Notes under the pieces: model-generated | What the model saw: only the letters and a program-made list of their open reading frames with translations | Databases searched by the model: none | What the model was told of the DNA's origin: nothing | Part shown: in pieces, positions 26,834-36,513 of the stretch | Position numbering within the stretch: position 1 is the stretch's first letter | Layout: every line of letters begins with the position of its first letter | Assembly: GCA_046329235.1 (NCBI GenBank) | Contig: JAXLVA010000001.1 | Location: 2,666,001-2,730,000, forward strand | DNA: 64,000 nucleotides | Source of the DNA: JALONH01 sp046329235 | GTDB taxonomy: Bacteria > Bacteroidota > Bacteroidia > Cytophagales > Cytophagaceae | Reading direction: 5' to 3' | Program-made: the position numbers and the translations under genes

Positions 26834-27818
26834 TATGTTTTCTTATATCTGTTAATGGAATAGTGAATACTCCGGAAGGATTAGTATTAGTAGATTCTGC
26901 ACTTAAATACAATTTGTTTTTCATGATAGCGGCACTATGGATGATATAGCCTTGTGCATTTTCAATCAAGATTTTATTCCAATGAACACCTTCGTCGTTA
27001 CTAATGAATAGCTCCCCATTCACACCGGTAGCTATCAACATATTTTCATCACTAATAATTTCTGATATTTTCACATCGCTTAAATCACCATTTGCAGGTT
27101 TCCAAGCACTCGAATTTGATTTTCTGTAATAAATACCATGATCGCTTGCAACTAATTGCTTGTCATGATACATAATGATTCCACGTACCGTTAAGTCTTC
27201 CGGTAATCCTTTGTTTATAGCAATCCATTTATCATGTTCCCATTTGAAAACTCCCCCTTCATAAAGAGTAGCAAATAGTTCATGTCCATGTTGCTCAATT
27301 TGAAATATGGTTCCTTGTGCATTTTGAATCAAATCAAATGAATATTTCCAGCCATATTCTAAAGTATCATAGAAGGCAATTTTTCTTGGATGACCTGAAA
27401 CTACCAGTTGATGATTAAAAGTACACATAGACCAATAGGTCGATTCATTACGACTGAACGGAGTTGAATGAATGTCTGTGTAGTCTTTCCCTATATAATA
27501 AATACCGTGATTTTGGACAGAGAAAAATATGGTGTCATTATGTTGAACCACTGATCGTATCACTGATTTCTCATCCGCATTGTAATATACTTTTGTTAAT
27601 TCTACTGAATCTACTTTACACAAATAATGGTGCGTGCCTAGATATAAGGTAGAATCATTTAATAAAAAAAGATGTAAAGGGTGTTTTATAGCCGGATTGG
27701 CATCAGACGATAACATCTTCCATTTCAAAGATGTTTGAGCATTTAAATGATAAAACAAAAGGAGCGAGATAAATATCAGGCTCCTTTTGCATAAACGTAG
27801 TACGGTTAATTTGTTCAT
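26823..27818 (-). CDS. Exported beta-propeller protein with Asp-box
   Basis: 331 residues with a signal peptide ending at LNAQ (residue ~28). The repeats of about 45 residues and the Asp-box SNDEGVHW (SxDxGxxW) point to a sialidase-like or photosystem-II-stability-factor-like propeller. No catalytic residues of sialidases are recognisable. Probably a periplasmic or surface protein of unknown role. Confidence 0.62.
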   Translation of the reverse strand: MNKLTVLRLCKRSLIFISLLLFYHLNAQTSLKWKMLSSDANPAIKHPLHLFLLNDSTLYLGTHHYLCKVDSVELTKVYYNADEKSVIRSVVQHNDTIFFSVQNHGIYYIGKDYTDIHSTPFSRNESTYWSMCTFNHQLVVSGHPRKIAFYDTLEYGWKYSFDLIQNAQGTIFQIEQHGHELFATLYEGGVFKWEHDKWIAINKGLPEDLTVRGIIMYHDKQLVASDHGIYYRKSNSSAWKPANGDLSDVKISEIISDENMLIATGVNGELFISNDEGVHWNKILIENAQGYIIHSAAIMKNKLYLSAESTNTNPSGVFTIPLTDIRKHTID

Positions 27819-27890
27819 CGGTTTATGGTGTCCCCTAAGGCAATAAACGATGAATTTAACAACAGGTTACAATTCTAAAATAAGTACAAT

Positions 27891-28763
27891 TTATTTCTGT
27901 TCAATCTTGTACGCCATTACAGTATTGGCAAAAAAGGTTGGTACTAAGTACAAATTCTTTTCTTTGATATACCATGCATCCGCTGCATTCTGTTTCACTT
28001 CTTTGGTATCTAATATTTTAGTTGAAACGCCATTTTGTGCAATATACACCTCTCCCGGCCAACAAGAGATAATGAAAGTAGAGTCATCAACTTGATTCAC
28101 TCCATCGCCAAAAGTAATATCCTTAGCTACTTCAGTAAAATTAGTATCCGGTAAATGTGTTAAATAAAATTTACCGTTGCCCATATCAGCCATATACAAG
28201 TCACCATTAACATAATATACGCCATTAGGTTGTGCAAATGCACCTTTAGCTTTCCAAGGATTTACTACACCATCAGAATAAACGTAGATAGCCATATCCG
28301 GATTATAGGAATCTGTAATAAACACATTGCCTTTCCCATCAATAGTAATGTCATTTAAAAACTTCGTTCCGGGAACTTCGATTTTCTTTTCGATTGCTGC
28401 CGTAGCAATGTCAATTATGACAAGTTTGTTGATATCTGTAACATATAGTTTACCATTATAGATTCCCATTCCTTTAGGAGCATCTAGTCCGGTGCACCAT
28501 ACTAGTTTGCTGATCTTTCCGTCTAAAGTCATTTGACTAATAAAGCCTTTCCCATCAATAGAGTCCGGTTTCCCATCAATATTGGAAACATATAAATAAC
28601 CATCTGCCGGGTTATAAATAACCGATTCAGGAACCTTCAGGGTAGTATCCGAAGTCCATACCGGAGTTAATACATACGACTTTGCAGTTTCTTCCGTAGT
28701 TTCTTGAGAACTACATGCGCTTAATCCCGCCAAGATGGACAAGCCAAAAACGATTTTTTTCAT
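27891..28763 (-). CDS. SMP-30/NHL-like beta-propeller lipoprotein
   Basis: 290 residues, lipoprotein signal (MKKIVFGLSILAGLSAC, cysteine 17). The mature protein has propeller strands typical of SMP-30/gluconolaconase-like folds: VIYNPADGYLYVSNIDG, GMGIYNGKLYVTDI, FLNDITIDGKGNVFITDS, QPNGVYYVNGDLYMADMGN. The acidic metal ligands of lactonases are only partly present, so enzymatic function is uncertain. It follows the GH3 gene by 41 bp. Confidence 0.7.
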   Translation of the reverse strand: MKKIVFGLSILAGLSACSSQETTEETAKSYVLTPVWTSDTTLKVPESVIYNPADGYLYVSNIDGKPDSIDGKGFISQMTLDGKISKLVWCTGLDAPKGMGIYNGKLYVTDINKLVIIDIATAAIEKKIEVPGTKFLNDITIDGKGNVFITDSYNPDMAIYVYSDGVVNPWKAKGAFAQPNGVYYVNGDLYMADMGNGKFYLTHLPDTNFTEVAKDITFGDGVNQVDDSTFIISCWPGEVYIAQNGVSTKILDTKEVKQNAADAWYIKEKNLYLVPTFFANTVMAYKIEQK

Positions 28764-28804
28764 AGTTGTTTAGTTGTGATGTTTAAATAAAACAATGATA
28801 TAGT

Positions 28805-30319
28805 TTATTGTGTTAGTTTCTTTATTTCCTCCATGATCGTTCGATCATTAGAGAGTCTGGGCACTTTGTGTTGCCCTCCCAGCTTACCTTTGGAGGCAAG
28901 CCAAGAATAAAATGTATTAGCAGGAACGGCATGAACAATAGGCAATACAAGCGCTAAGCCTTTTTGTCGTTTTGCTTCATAATCCGAATTGACGCGTTGT
29001 AAAGTAGTGTCTAACGTTTGAATAAAAACATCCATATCATTAGGCAATTGTACAAATTCCATGAGCCACTCGTGCCCACCTTTGCCCTCTTGTGACAGAT
29101 AAATAGGAGCCGCAGTATAGTCTTTTATTGCAGCACCTGTAGCTAAACATGCTTCCGCTACAGCAATGTCGGCATTTTCTACCATTAACTCTTCGCCAAA
29201 GGCATTAATAAAATGTTTTGTTCGTCCTGCGATTTTATACTTGAATGGATAAATAGAGGTGAATTCTATTGTATCACCAATTTTGTATCTCCATAAACCT
29301 GCATTAGAACTAATAACTAAACTGTATACTTGCCCTACTTGTACTTGCTCTAAAGTAAGTATTGTGGGGTGCTCGTATTCGGCCTCTTCAATAGGAATGA
29401 ATTCATAGAATATTCCATGATCTGTCAACAGTAAAAATTCGCTTTTAGATAAATCATCTTGAATTCCAAAATATCCTTCCGATGCATTATAACTTTCTAC
29501 ATAGCGAACGCTGTTACTTGGAAAAAACTTTTGAAACAAAGGGCGATAGGGAGTAAACGAAACCCCTCCATGAAAGAACGCTTCAAACGAAGGCCAAATT
29601 TCTAACATGTGGTTAGCTTGATTATCTCTCATCATTTTTTCCATCAATAACACTGTCCATGTTGGAACACCAGCGAGATTTGTTACGTTCGCTTTTCTGG
29701 TCTTCTCGGCAAAAACGTTCAACTTGGTTTCCCAATCGGCCAATGTAGCATCTTGAATAGAAGGTGTCCTACTAAATTGTGCCCACGAAGGCAAGTTGGC
29801 CATTATCACAGCCGACACATCACCGATATAAGAATCATTTCGATACAGTGATGTTGAATAACTACCTCCAATAGCTAAGGATTTACCTGAAAACAACTGA
29901 CTGTTTTCTACATTTTGAAAATAGCAGGCGATTAAATCCTTGCCACCTCGATAGTGCGTTTCTTCTAAGGATAGATTAGTAACCGGAATGTATTTACTCT
30001 TATCATTCGTAGTTCCTGAAGATTTGGAAAACCATTTTACTTTTCCCGGCCACAAAACATCTTTCTCGCCACGTAATACTTGTTCAAGTAACGGGTATAA
30101 CTGTTCGTAGGTTTGTAATGGTACTTGTTCAGCGTATTGCTGATAATTTAAAATGGAGGCGTATTTGTAGTTTTTGCCCCACGTAGTGTGTTTCCCTGAG
30201 TGAATCAGTTGTTTGAAAACTCTTTGTTGTGTTTCTATTGGGTTGCTTCTGAAAAATTCAATGTGAGGCAACCTTGAATTCATGTATGCCTTTAACGAAG
30301 CATTAATCCACTTCATCAT
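28805..30319 (-). CDS. GH3 family adenylate-forming protein
   Basis: 504 residues, full length for the GH3 family. The ATP-binding motif SSGTTNDKSKYIP lies near residues 105-117, and the segments YNASEGYFGIQ and GLWRYKIGDTIEF follow in family order. Plant GH3 enzymes adenylate a carboxylate and join it to an amino acid; the bacterial substrate is not known. It starts 3 bp after lptB in the recJ-lptB-GH3 transcript, an arrangement common in Bacteroidota. Confidence 0.88.
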   Translation of the reverse strand: MMKWINASLKAYMNSRLPHIEFFRSNPIETQQRVFKQLIHSGKHTTWGKNYKYASILNYQQYAEQVPLQTYEQLYPLLEQVLRGEKDVLWPGKVKWFSKSSGTTNDKSKYIPVTNLSLEETHYRGGKDLIACYFQNVENSQLFSGKSLAIGGSYSTSLYRNDSYIGDVSAVIMANLPSWAQFSRTPSIQDATLADWETKLNVFAEKTRKANVTNLAGVPTWTVLLMEKMMRDNQANHMLEIWPSFEAFFHGGVSFTPYRPLFQKFFPSNSVRYVESYNASEGYFGIQDDLSKSEFLLLTDHGIFYEFIPIEEAEYEHPTILTLEQVQVGQVYSLVISSNAGLWRYKIGDTIEFTSIYPFKYKIAGRTKHFINAFGEELMVENADIAVAEACLATGAAIKDYTAAPIYLSQEGKGGHEWLMEFVQLPNDMDVFIQTLDTTLQRVNSDYEAKRQKGLALVLPIVHAVPANTFYSWLASKGKLGGQHKVPRLSNDRTIMEEIKKLTQ

Positions 30320-30322
30320 AAC

Positions 30323-31060
30323 TTACAACAATTGTTTCTTACGGAACTCGAAGTGTTTACCTAAATAAACTTTACGTACAGTTTCATCGGCAGCTAACTC
30401 TTCTGCCGTTCCTGATTTTAATATTTTTCCTTCAAATAAAAGGTATGCTCTATCGGTAATGGAAAGTGTTTCGTTTACATTATGATCAGTGATTAATATT
30501 CCGATATTTTTTGTTTTCAATTTTGCTACTATGGTTTGAATCTCTTCTACCGCAATAGGATCCACCCCCGCAAAAGGCTCATCCAGCAATACGAATTTAG
30601 GGTCTACAGCAAGTGCACGTGCAATCTCTGTTCTACGTCTTTCTCCACCGGACAAAACTTTACCTAAATTTTTGCGAACATGTGTTAAAGAGAATTCTTC
30701 CAACAAGGATTCCATTTTTTCTTTTTGTGCAGCCTTAGAAAGATTTGTCATTTCTAATACTGCCATGATATTATCTTCTACACTCAAGTTTCGAAAAACA
30801 GAAGCCTCTTGAGCCAAATATCCTAATCCTTTGCGTGCACGCTGATACATGGGTAGATCGGTAATGTTTTCTTCGTCGGCATAAACAATACCTTCATTCG
30901 GTTTTACCAACCCTACAATCATATAAAAGGTCGTGGTTTTCCCTGCACCATTAGGCCCTAAAAGCCCAACGATTTCTCCCTGCTCCACATGAACGGATAC
31001 ATTATTTACTACGTATCTGTTTTTGTATTTTTTAACAAGATTTTTTGCACCTAAAATCAT
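30323..31060 (-). CDS. lptB: LPS export ABC transporter ATPase LptB
   Basis: 245 residues. Walker A GPNGAGKT (35-42), signature LSGGERRR (about 139), Walker B VLLDEPFAGVDP and switch ITDHNV are all present, with the LptB-specific AQEASVFRNLSVEDN. It powers extraction of lipopolysaccharide from the inner membrane together with LptFG, which are not in the window. It lies between recJ (8 bp gap) and the GH3 gene (2 bp gap). Confidence 0.95.
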   Translation of the reverse strand: MILGAKNLVKKYKNRYVVNNVSVHVEQGEIVGLLGPNGAGKTTTFYMIVGLVKPNEGIVYADEENITDLPMYQRARKGLGYLAQEASVFRNLSVEDNIMAVLEMTNLSKAAQKEKMESLLEEFSLTHVRKNLGKVLSGGERRRTEIARALAVDPKFVLLDEPFAGVDPIAVEEIQTIVAKLKTKNIGILITDHNVNETLSITDRAYLLFEGKILKSGTAEELAADETVRKVYLGKHFEFRKKQLL

Positions 31061-31068
31061 ACTGCATA

Positions 31069-32778
31069 TTACGAAACTTTGTCTGGAATCTGAATATCCC
31101 TGAGCATTAATTGCAGTGATTTTTTGCTGTTAAAATCATTTTCTGCAATAGAATAGCATATATCTATGATGGAGCCGGCTTTTAATGCCGGAAAATGTGC
31201 GCCCATGTTAAAACCAACTGCTTCATATATTTCGCTTCCCTCGTGCTGTACAAACAGTTTAACATGTTTGTCTTTCATCAGCATCGGAGGCTTAGCCAGC
31301 ATTACTTTTCTTGAAACAAATACCGGTTGCATGTTACAAGGTCCAAACGGTGCCATTTGTTTTAAGATATTAAAAAACTTAAAACTGATTTCGTTCAAGT
31401 CTAACTCTATATCTACCGTAATCGATGGAATCAATAGTTCAGGCTCAATGCTTGATTTTACTACTTCGTCAAACCTTTCTCTGAATGCATCAATTTGTTC
31501 CGGATACATGGTTAATCCGGCAGCATATTTATGTCCGCCATATTGTATTAACAAATCGGAACATCTTCCAATCGCTTCATGCAAATCAAATCCCGGTACA
31601 GAGCGCGCAGAGCCCGCCACCTTTCCATTGGATTGAGTTAAGATAATCGTAGGTCTATGATATTGTTCAATACATCTAGATGCTACAATGCCAATAACAC
31701 CTTTGTTCCAATCTTTCTTATAAAGCACCGTGCTAACGTACTCTTTAGATTGATTCATTTCTTGAATCATATCTATCGCTTCAATGGTAATAGTCTCATC
31801 GGCACCTTTGCGTTCGATGTTGTATTGGTTCACTACTTCAACCAATTCTTCGGCTTCTCGCTTTGTTTGTGCTAATAATAGTTGTACGGCATACATCGCA
31901 TGTTCTATGCGTCCGGCGGCATTGATGCGTGGCGCAAAACCAAAAACTACTTTTTGAACATCGATAGGTGGTTTGTAACCTATGATGTCAATCATAGCCT
32001 GTAAACCAGGTCGAGGTGTATCATTAATTATTTTTAAACCGTAATAAGTTAATACTCTGTTTTCACCGGTGATAGGTACAATATCCGCACAGGTACTGAT
32101 CGCCACAAAATCTAATCGTTGCAACAATGGCGACTCCTCCCATTCCATTCTAGTAGTGAGTGCTTGTAACAATTTAAAGCCCACCCCGCAACCACTTAGC
32201 TCTTTGTAAGGATATTCGCAATCCGGTCGCTTAGGGTCTAGAATTGCTACTGCCGGTGGAAGTATTTCGTCCGGTAAGTGGTGATCACAAATAATAAAAT
32301 CTATGTTTAATGTTTGAGCGTAGGCCACTAAATCCACCGACTTTATGCCGCAATCCAAACTTATCATTAAGGTTACGTCTAGTTCTTTCGCTGTATCAAT
32401 ACCTTTTTTAGATACACCATAACCTTCTGAATAACGATCCGGAACATAGAAGTGTAGATGGTTATAATATTGTCGAAGATAGTCATACACCATCGCCACT
32501 GAAGTGGTGCCATCTACATCATAATCTCCAAAAATCATGATGGACTCCTTCTGTTGAATAGCCTTCTTTATTCTATCTACAGCTTTATCCATATCCTTCA
32601 TCAAGAAAGGATTGTGTAGCATGTCTAAAGTAGGTCGAAAAAAATTCTTAGCAGCTTCAAAAGTAGTCACCCCTCGTTGAACAAGAAGTGTGGCTAGTGG
32701 TAATGATACCTGAATAGCCTCCGCCAGACTTTGGACAGAATGTTTATCAGGCAAGTTTAACAGTGACCAACGTTTCAT
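31069..32778 (-). CDS. recJ: Single-stranded-DNA-specific exonuclease RecJ
   Basis: 569 residues, usual length. It degrades single-stranded DNA 5' to 3' in recombination and repair. DHH-phosphoesterase motifs are present: DYDVDG (85-90), CDHH (about 157-160), CADIVPI, and the DHHA1 glycine motif YGGHKYAAGL. An OB-like domain ends the protein. It is first in the recJ-lptB-GH3 transcript and diverges from the TraB-domain gene. Confidence 0.96.
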   Translation of the reverse strand: MKRWSLLNLPDKHSVQSLAEAIQVSLPLATLLVQRGVTTFEAAKNFFRPTLDMLHNPFLMKDMDKAVDRIKKAIQQKESIMIFGDYDVDGTTSVAMVYDYLRQYYNHLHFYVPDRYSEGYGVSKKGIDTAKELDVTLMISLDCGIKSVDLVAYAQTLNIDFIICDHHLPDEILPPAVAILDPKRPDCEYPYKELSGCGVGFKLLQALTTRMEWEESPLLQRLDFVAISTCADIVPITGENRVLTYYGLKIINDTPRPGLQAMIDIIGYKPPIDVQKVVFGFAPRINAAGRIEHAMYAVQLLLAQTKREAEELVEVVNQYNIERKGADETITIEAIDMIQEMNQSKEYVSTVLYKKDWNKGVIGIVASRCIEQYHRPTIILTQSNGKVAGSARSVPGFDLHEAIGRCSDLLIQYGGHKYAAGLTMYPEQIDAFRERFDEVVKSSIEPELLIPSITVDIELDLNEISFKFFNILKQMAPFGPCNMQPVFVSRKVMLAKPPMLMKDKHVKLFVQHEGSEIYEAVGFNMGAHFPALKAGSIIDICYSIAENDFNSKKSLQLMLRDIQIPDKVS

Positions 32779-32933
32779 TATTAATTTATCCTATAGCAGT
32801 TGATTGAACCTACAATTTCGATATTTTAACCCAAAATTCTCAATAGAAAATCTACTATAAGAGGAAAACAATTAATTTTATTTAACTTATGTACCTTTTA
32901 CAGTACCAAGCGTTATTATCTAAAGTTTTATTT

Positions 32934-35900
32934 ATGCTTAAAAAATTTTATTGTTTAGTTTTTGTTCTATTACCTCTGTTATGTGTTCAAGGACAATCAG
33001 TTAATTCAAAATACAACTCCCTATTATGGGAAATTAGCAAGCCCGGTCAAAAAACTTCTTACCTGTATGGTACCATGCATGTGAGTAGAAAATTAGCCTT
33101 TAACTTATCCGACACTTTTTACATAGCTTTAAAAAATACAGATGTAGTAGCGCTGGAATTAGATCCGGAAACATGGATGCAGGAGATGAGTAAAGCCGGT
33201 GATTTTTTAGATAAAGATCCTCGATACAAATCCAACACACAAAATGTGTATTCGTCATTTGAACTTATGGAAATTGAACAGGAAGCATATGAGTATGTGC
33301 TTTCTAAAGGACATAACTTTGCTAATGCCTTGCTTTATAGAAATTCAGATGAAAGTGATTTTGAAGAAAATACCTATCTCGATATGTTCATTTATCAAGC
33401 CGCTCAAAAATGGGGGAAAAGGTTGGTTGGATTAGAAGATTATCAATTTGTTGAAAGTTGTCAATATTATGGAGAGCAAAGTAAACCCGGTAGCAAATCG
33501 CGTGGTGGAATGTATAACACTCGCTTAGAAATTGAAAAAGCATATCGCAAAGGAGATTTAAGTGCCTTAGATTCGATTAACACACTTTTATTTGACGGGA
33601 CATACTATCGTGAATACATGCTCGACAAAAGAAATGTAATTATGGCTAATCATATGGACTCCATTATGAAATCCGGTTACTCATTGTTTACGGGGGTAGG
33701 TGCTGCACATTTACCCGGTGAAATGGGAGTAATTGAATTGTTAAAGAAACAAGGATACAATGTACGCCCTATCAATTCTAAGTCTACAGAATTTAGCACT
33801 CAACAAAGAGAGCAACTTGAAAAAACATTTATTCCCATTCCCTACCAAACGGTTCAGTCCCCTGATTCTTTGTTTGAAATAATGTTGCCCAAACAACTTT
33901 ATGTCATTAGTAACAAACGTAATGTGACGGAATATTTTTATCCGGAAATGAAAAATGGAACATATTATTCCATTACAAAAATCAATACTTATTCCAATTT
34001 GTTCAGTAAGACTATTGAAGAACAAACTAAAATTTTTGAAGACATATTATATGAGCATGTCCCGGGTAAAATACTAAAAAAACAAATCGATAAGCAATCA
34101 GATAAAACAATCATCACTATCATGAATGAAACTCGTAAAGGTGACATTCAGAGATATAAAATATTCATTCTTTCGAATGAAGTAATTATTGGGAAAATGG
34201 CCGGTACCGGGGAGTTTGCTAAAGGGAAAGATGGCGAACTGTTTGTTCAAAAATTTCAATTATTAAACCGTCAGACAAATACCACAGTTAAATTACCCCA
34301 ACTAAGTATTGACATGGGTAGTGGACGTGTATCCGAAACATTCAGTTTAACACCCTTAACTTTTCAATCAACTTCCAAATTAGATGTTATTCAAAATGAC
34401 ACTTATAATTTTTTATTATCAACTACCTACTTTGACTATAACTACATTGAAGAAGATACTTTTGAATTAGATTATATCATTAGTCGATTTGCCACTAGTA
34501 TTGAAGCTGAAGTGTTGTCTAAAACATTCTATACTGTTCATCAGCGTCCGTCTTTGTCTGCCCAATTAAAAGGTAAAAAGGATCTTTCCTTGACGATTCA
34601 AGTATATATAGAAGGGCCACGTTATTATTTACTTGGCAGTACTAAAGCTTCCAAAGAGGAGATCAATAGACGAATGCAAACGTTGCAAATTAACTACCCT
34701 AAAATTGAGCATTCAGTAGTGTTGTCTGATACAGCTATGTTCTTTACAACCAAGAGTACAGAAGAAATAGCAAAAATCAACGGGCAAAAGTTTACTATTG
34801 AGCCGGATATTAATAAGTCCACTACACAAGAATACTCCGGGAATATAGTGGAGAGCATTTACCATTCAGATGTTTATGGCTTAGAAAAAGTAGAAGTGTT
34901 TTACAAACAATACAATCCTTACATGTCATTCAAAGACATTGACAAATACTGGGAAGATGCTGTTAAGCGAATTGAAAAAAATCAATTAGTTGTTTATTCT
35001 AAAGAGATAAATAATGATGTGAAATACCCAACTATGTTGGTGGAAATAAGAGATACAAATAGTATTCGAAATATCTATTGGAAATACATTATGGTAGATG
35101 CTTCGATTTATTGTTTAAGTTATTCTTCTGATACATTATTGGGGTTAACCTCCTTCGCTAAAACCTATTTTGACAACTTCAGTCCTACAAAATCATTAAG
35201 TACGCGTAATTTATTTACTCCTCAACTAGGTCAGTTCTATCATGATTTGTTGAAAGGAGATAGCTTACAAGCTATAGGTGCTTACAAATCAATTGATGGG
35301 ATATCTTTCAAAGTGAAAGATTTAGATTCTTTGAAGTTTTTAATAAGTCAAGAGGCCAACTACCCTTCCTATTTAAAAAAATACAAAGTCAAATATGAAT
35401 TAATAGAAGCTGTTGGGACTATCAAAGGAGACGAAAGTATTGCTTATCTAAAAGAATTATACTTGACGAATAGTGATTCCATGATTATGCAATCTAAAAT
35501 CCTTGGCACCTTAGCGCGAAACAAATCACAGGCTTCTTACAAAGTTCTTAAACAACTACTGTTTCAAGAACAACCTTATTTAGAGTATAATGATATCAGT
35601 AGCATATTCCGAAATTTTTACGATTCACTAGAATTAAGCGCTCAGATGTTTCCGGAGTTATTAGATCTTACTCGTTACAGTTCCTATCGAACTCACATAT
35701 ACAAATTGATGGCTGTGTTATGGGAAAAGCAATTGATTAAAAAATCTGTACTAGCCAAGCATAAATCATTTTTAATCCTCGACGCTAACGAAGAAGTGAA
35801 AGGCAAATTAACGAGCAATAGATATAATAGCTCTAGCACTGCCTATTATGATTATAATTACAAAAGCACTACTAGCACATATGACAATGTAGAGGTTTAT

Positions 35901-36512
35901 ATGATTTTATTATCCCCTTATCAAAAAGATGCTGAGGTAAAAACTGTATATGACCGCATCAGTAGAATTAAAGACCCTATGACTCAAATGCGATATAATA
36001 TTATGCGCATTAAATTAAACATGCCGGTTCAAGATAGTATTTATCGTTACTATGCATCTCAAACTGCCTACAGGGCTTCATTTTATCGCGGATTGACCTA
36101 TGTAGGGAAAGCTAATAAATTTGATACCACTTACCTTCGAGTTGATTCAATGGCAAAGGCATTGCTATACAATGGGCTGGTGAAAACTTTACAAAATGAC
36201 TCCATTGTTTTTTTAGATAAGAAATATGCCGAATTGAGAGGAAGTAAAAAAGGTTATGTTTATTTCTATAAGAGATACAATAAAGATAATCGCAAATGGT
36301 ATTTGGATTACATAGGACTAATGCCGGAAGCCGGGCAGCCTATAGATATGTTCCCAATGTCTACTTCTAAATACACTGTATTAAAGAATAACACAGATAA
36401 AGAAGTGAACAAAAAAGTTGAAACAACTATGAATGAGTTTAAAATGTACAAACGTGATCGTGCACGTAGTCGCTATTCTTATTATAACGACTACGACGAT
36501 TACGAATTTTAA
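32934..36512 (+). CDS. TraB/GumN-domain protein with long C-terminal region
   Basis: 1192 residues from the ATG at 32934, which begins a proper signal peptide (MLKKFYCLVFVLLPLLCVQG); the frame to 32889 adds 15 residues before it. Residues ~25-300 match the TraB/GumN family: LLWEISKPGQKTSYLYGTMH, VVALELDP and LFTGVGAAHLPGEMG. The family is thought to include erythromycin-esterase-like or peptidase folds built on GTxH and conserved Glu/His. The remaining ~890 residues are unassigned; residues from about 770 look helical and HEAT-like (YLKELYLTNSD, ILGTLARNKSQASYKVL). Probably periplasmic. Confidence 0.72.
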   Translation: MLKKFYCLVFVLLPLLCVQGQSVNSKYNSLLWEISKPGQKTSYLYGTMHVSRKLAFNLSDTFYIALKNTDVVALELDPETWMQEMSKAGDFLDKDPRYKSNTQNVYSSFELMEIEQEAYEYVLSKGHNFANALLYRNSDESDFEENTYLDMFIYQAAQKWGKRLVGLEDYQFVESCQYYGEQSKPGSKSRGGMYNTRLEIEKAYRKGDLSALDSINTLLFDGTYYREYMLDKRNVIMANHMDSIMKSGYSLFTGVGAAHLPGEMGVIELLKKQGYNVRPINSKSTEFSTQQREQLEKTFIPIPYQTVQSPDSLFEIMLPKQLYVISNKRNVTEYFYPEMKNGTYYSITKINTYSNLFSKTIEEQTKIFEDILYEHVPGKILKKQIDKQSDKTIITIMNETRKGDIQRYKIFILSNEVIIGKMAGTGEFAKGKDGELFVQKFQLLNRQTNTTVKLPQLSIDMGSGRVSETFSLTPLTFQSTSKLDVIQNDTYNFLLSTTYFDYNYIEEDTFELDYIISRFATSIEAEVLSKTFYTVHQRPSLSAQLKGKKDLSLTIQVYIEGPRYYLLGSTKASKEEINRRMQTLQINYPKIEHSVVLSDTAMFFTTKSTEEIAKINGQKFTIEPDINKSTTQEYSGNIVESIYHSDVYGLEKVEVFYKQYNPYMSFKDIDKYWEDAVKRIEKNQLVVYSKEINNDVKYPTMLVEIRDTNSIRNIYWKYIMVDASIYCLSYSSDTLLGLTSFAKTYFDNFSPTKSLSTRNLFTPQLGQFYHDLLKGDSLQAIGAYKSIDGISFKVKDLDSLKFLISQEANYPSYLKKYKVKYELIEAVGTIKGDESIAYLKELYLTNSDSMIMQSKILGTLARNKSQASYKVLKQLLFQEQPYLEYNDISSIFRNFYDSLELSAQMFPELLDLTRYSSYRTHIYKLMAVLWEKQLIKKSVLAKHKSFLILDANEEVKGKLTSNRYNSSSTAYYDYNYKSTTSTYDNVEVYMILLSPYQKDAEVKTVYDRISRIKDPMTQMRYNIMRIKLNMPVQDSIYRYYASQTAYRASFYRGLTYVGKANKFDTTYLRVDSMAKALLYNGLVKTLQNDSIVFLDKKYAELRGSKKGYVYFYKRYNKDNRKWYLDYIGLMPEAGQPIDMFPMSTSKYTVLKNNTDKEVNKKVETTMNEFKMYKRDRARSRYSYYNDYDDYEF

Positions 36513-36513
36513 T

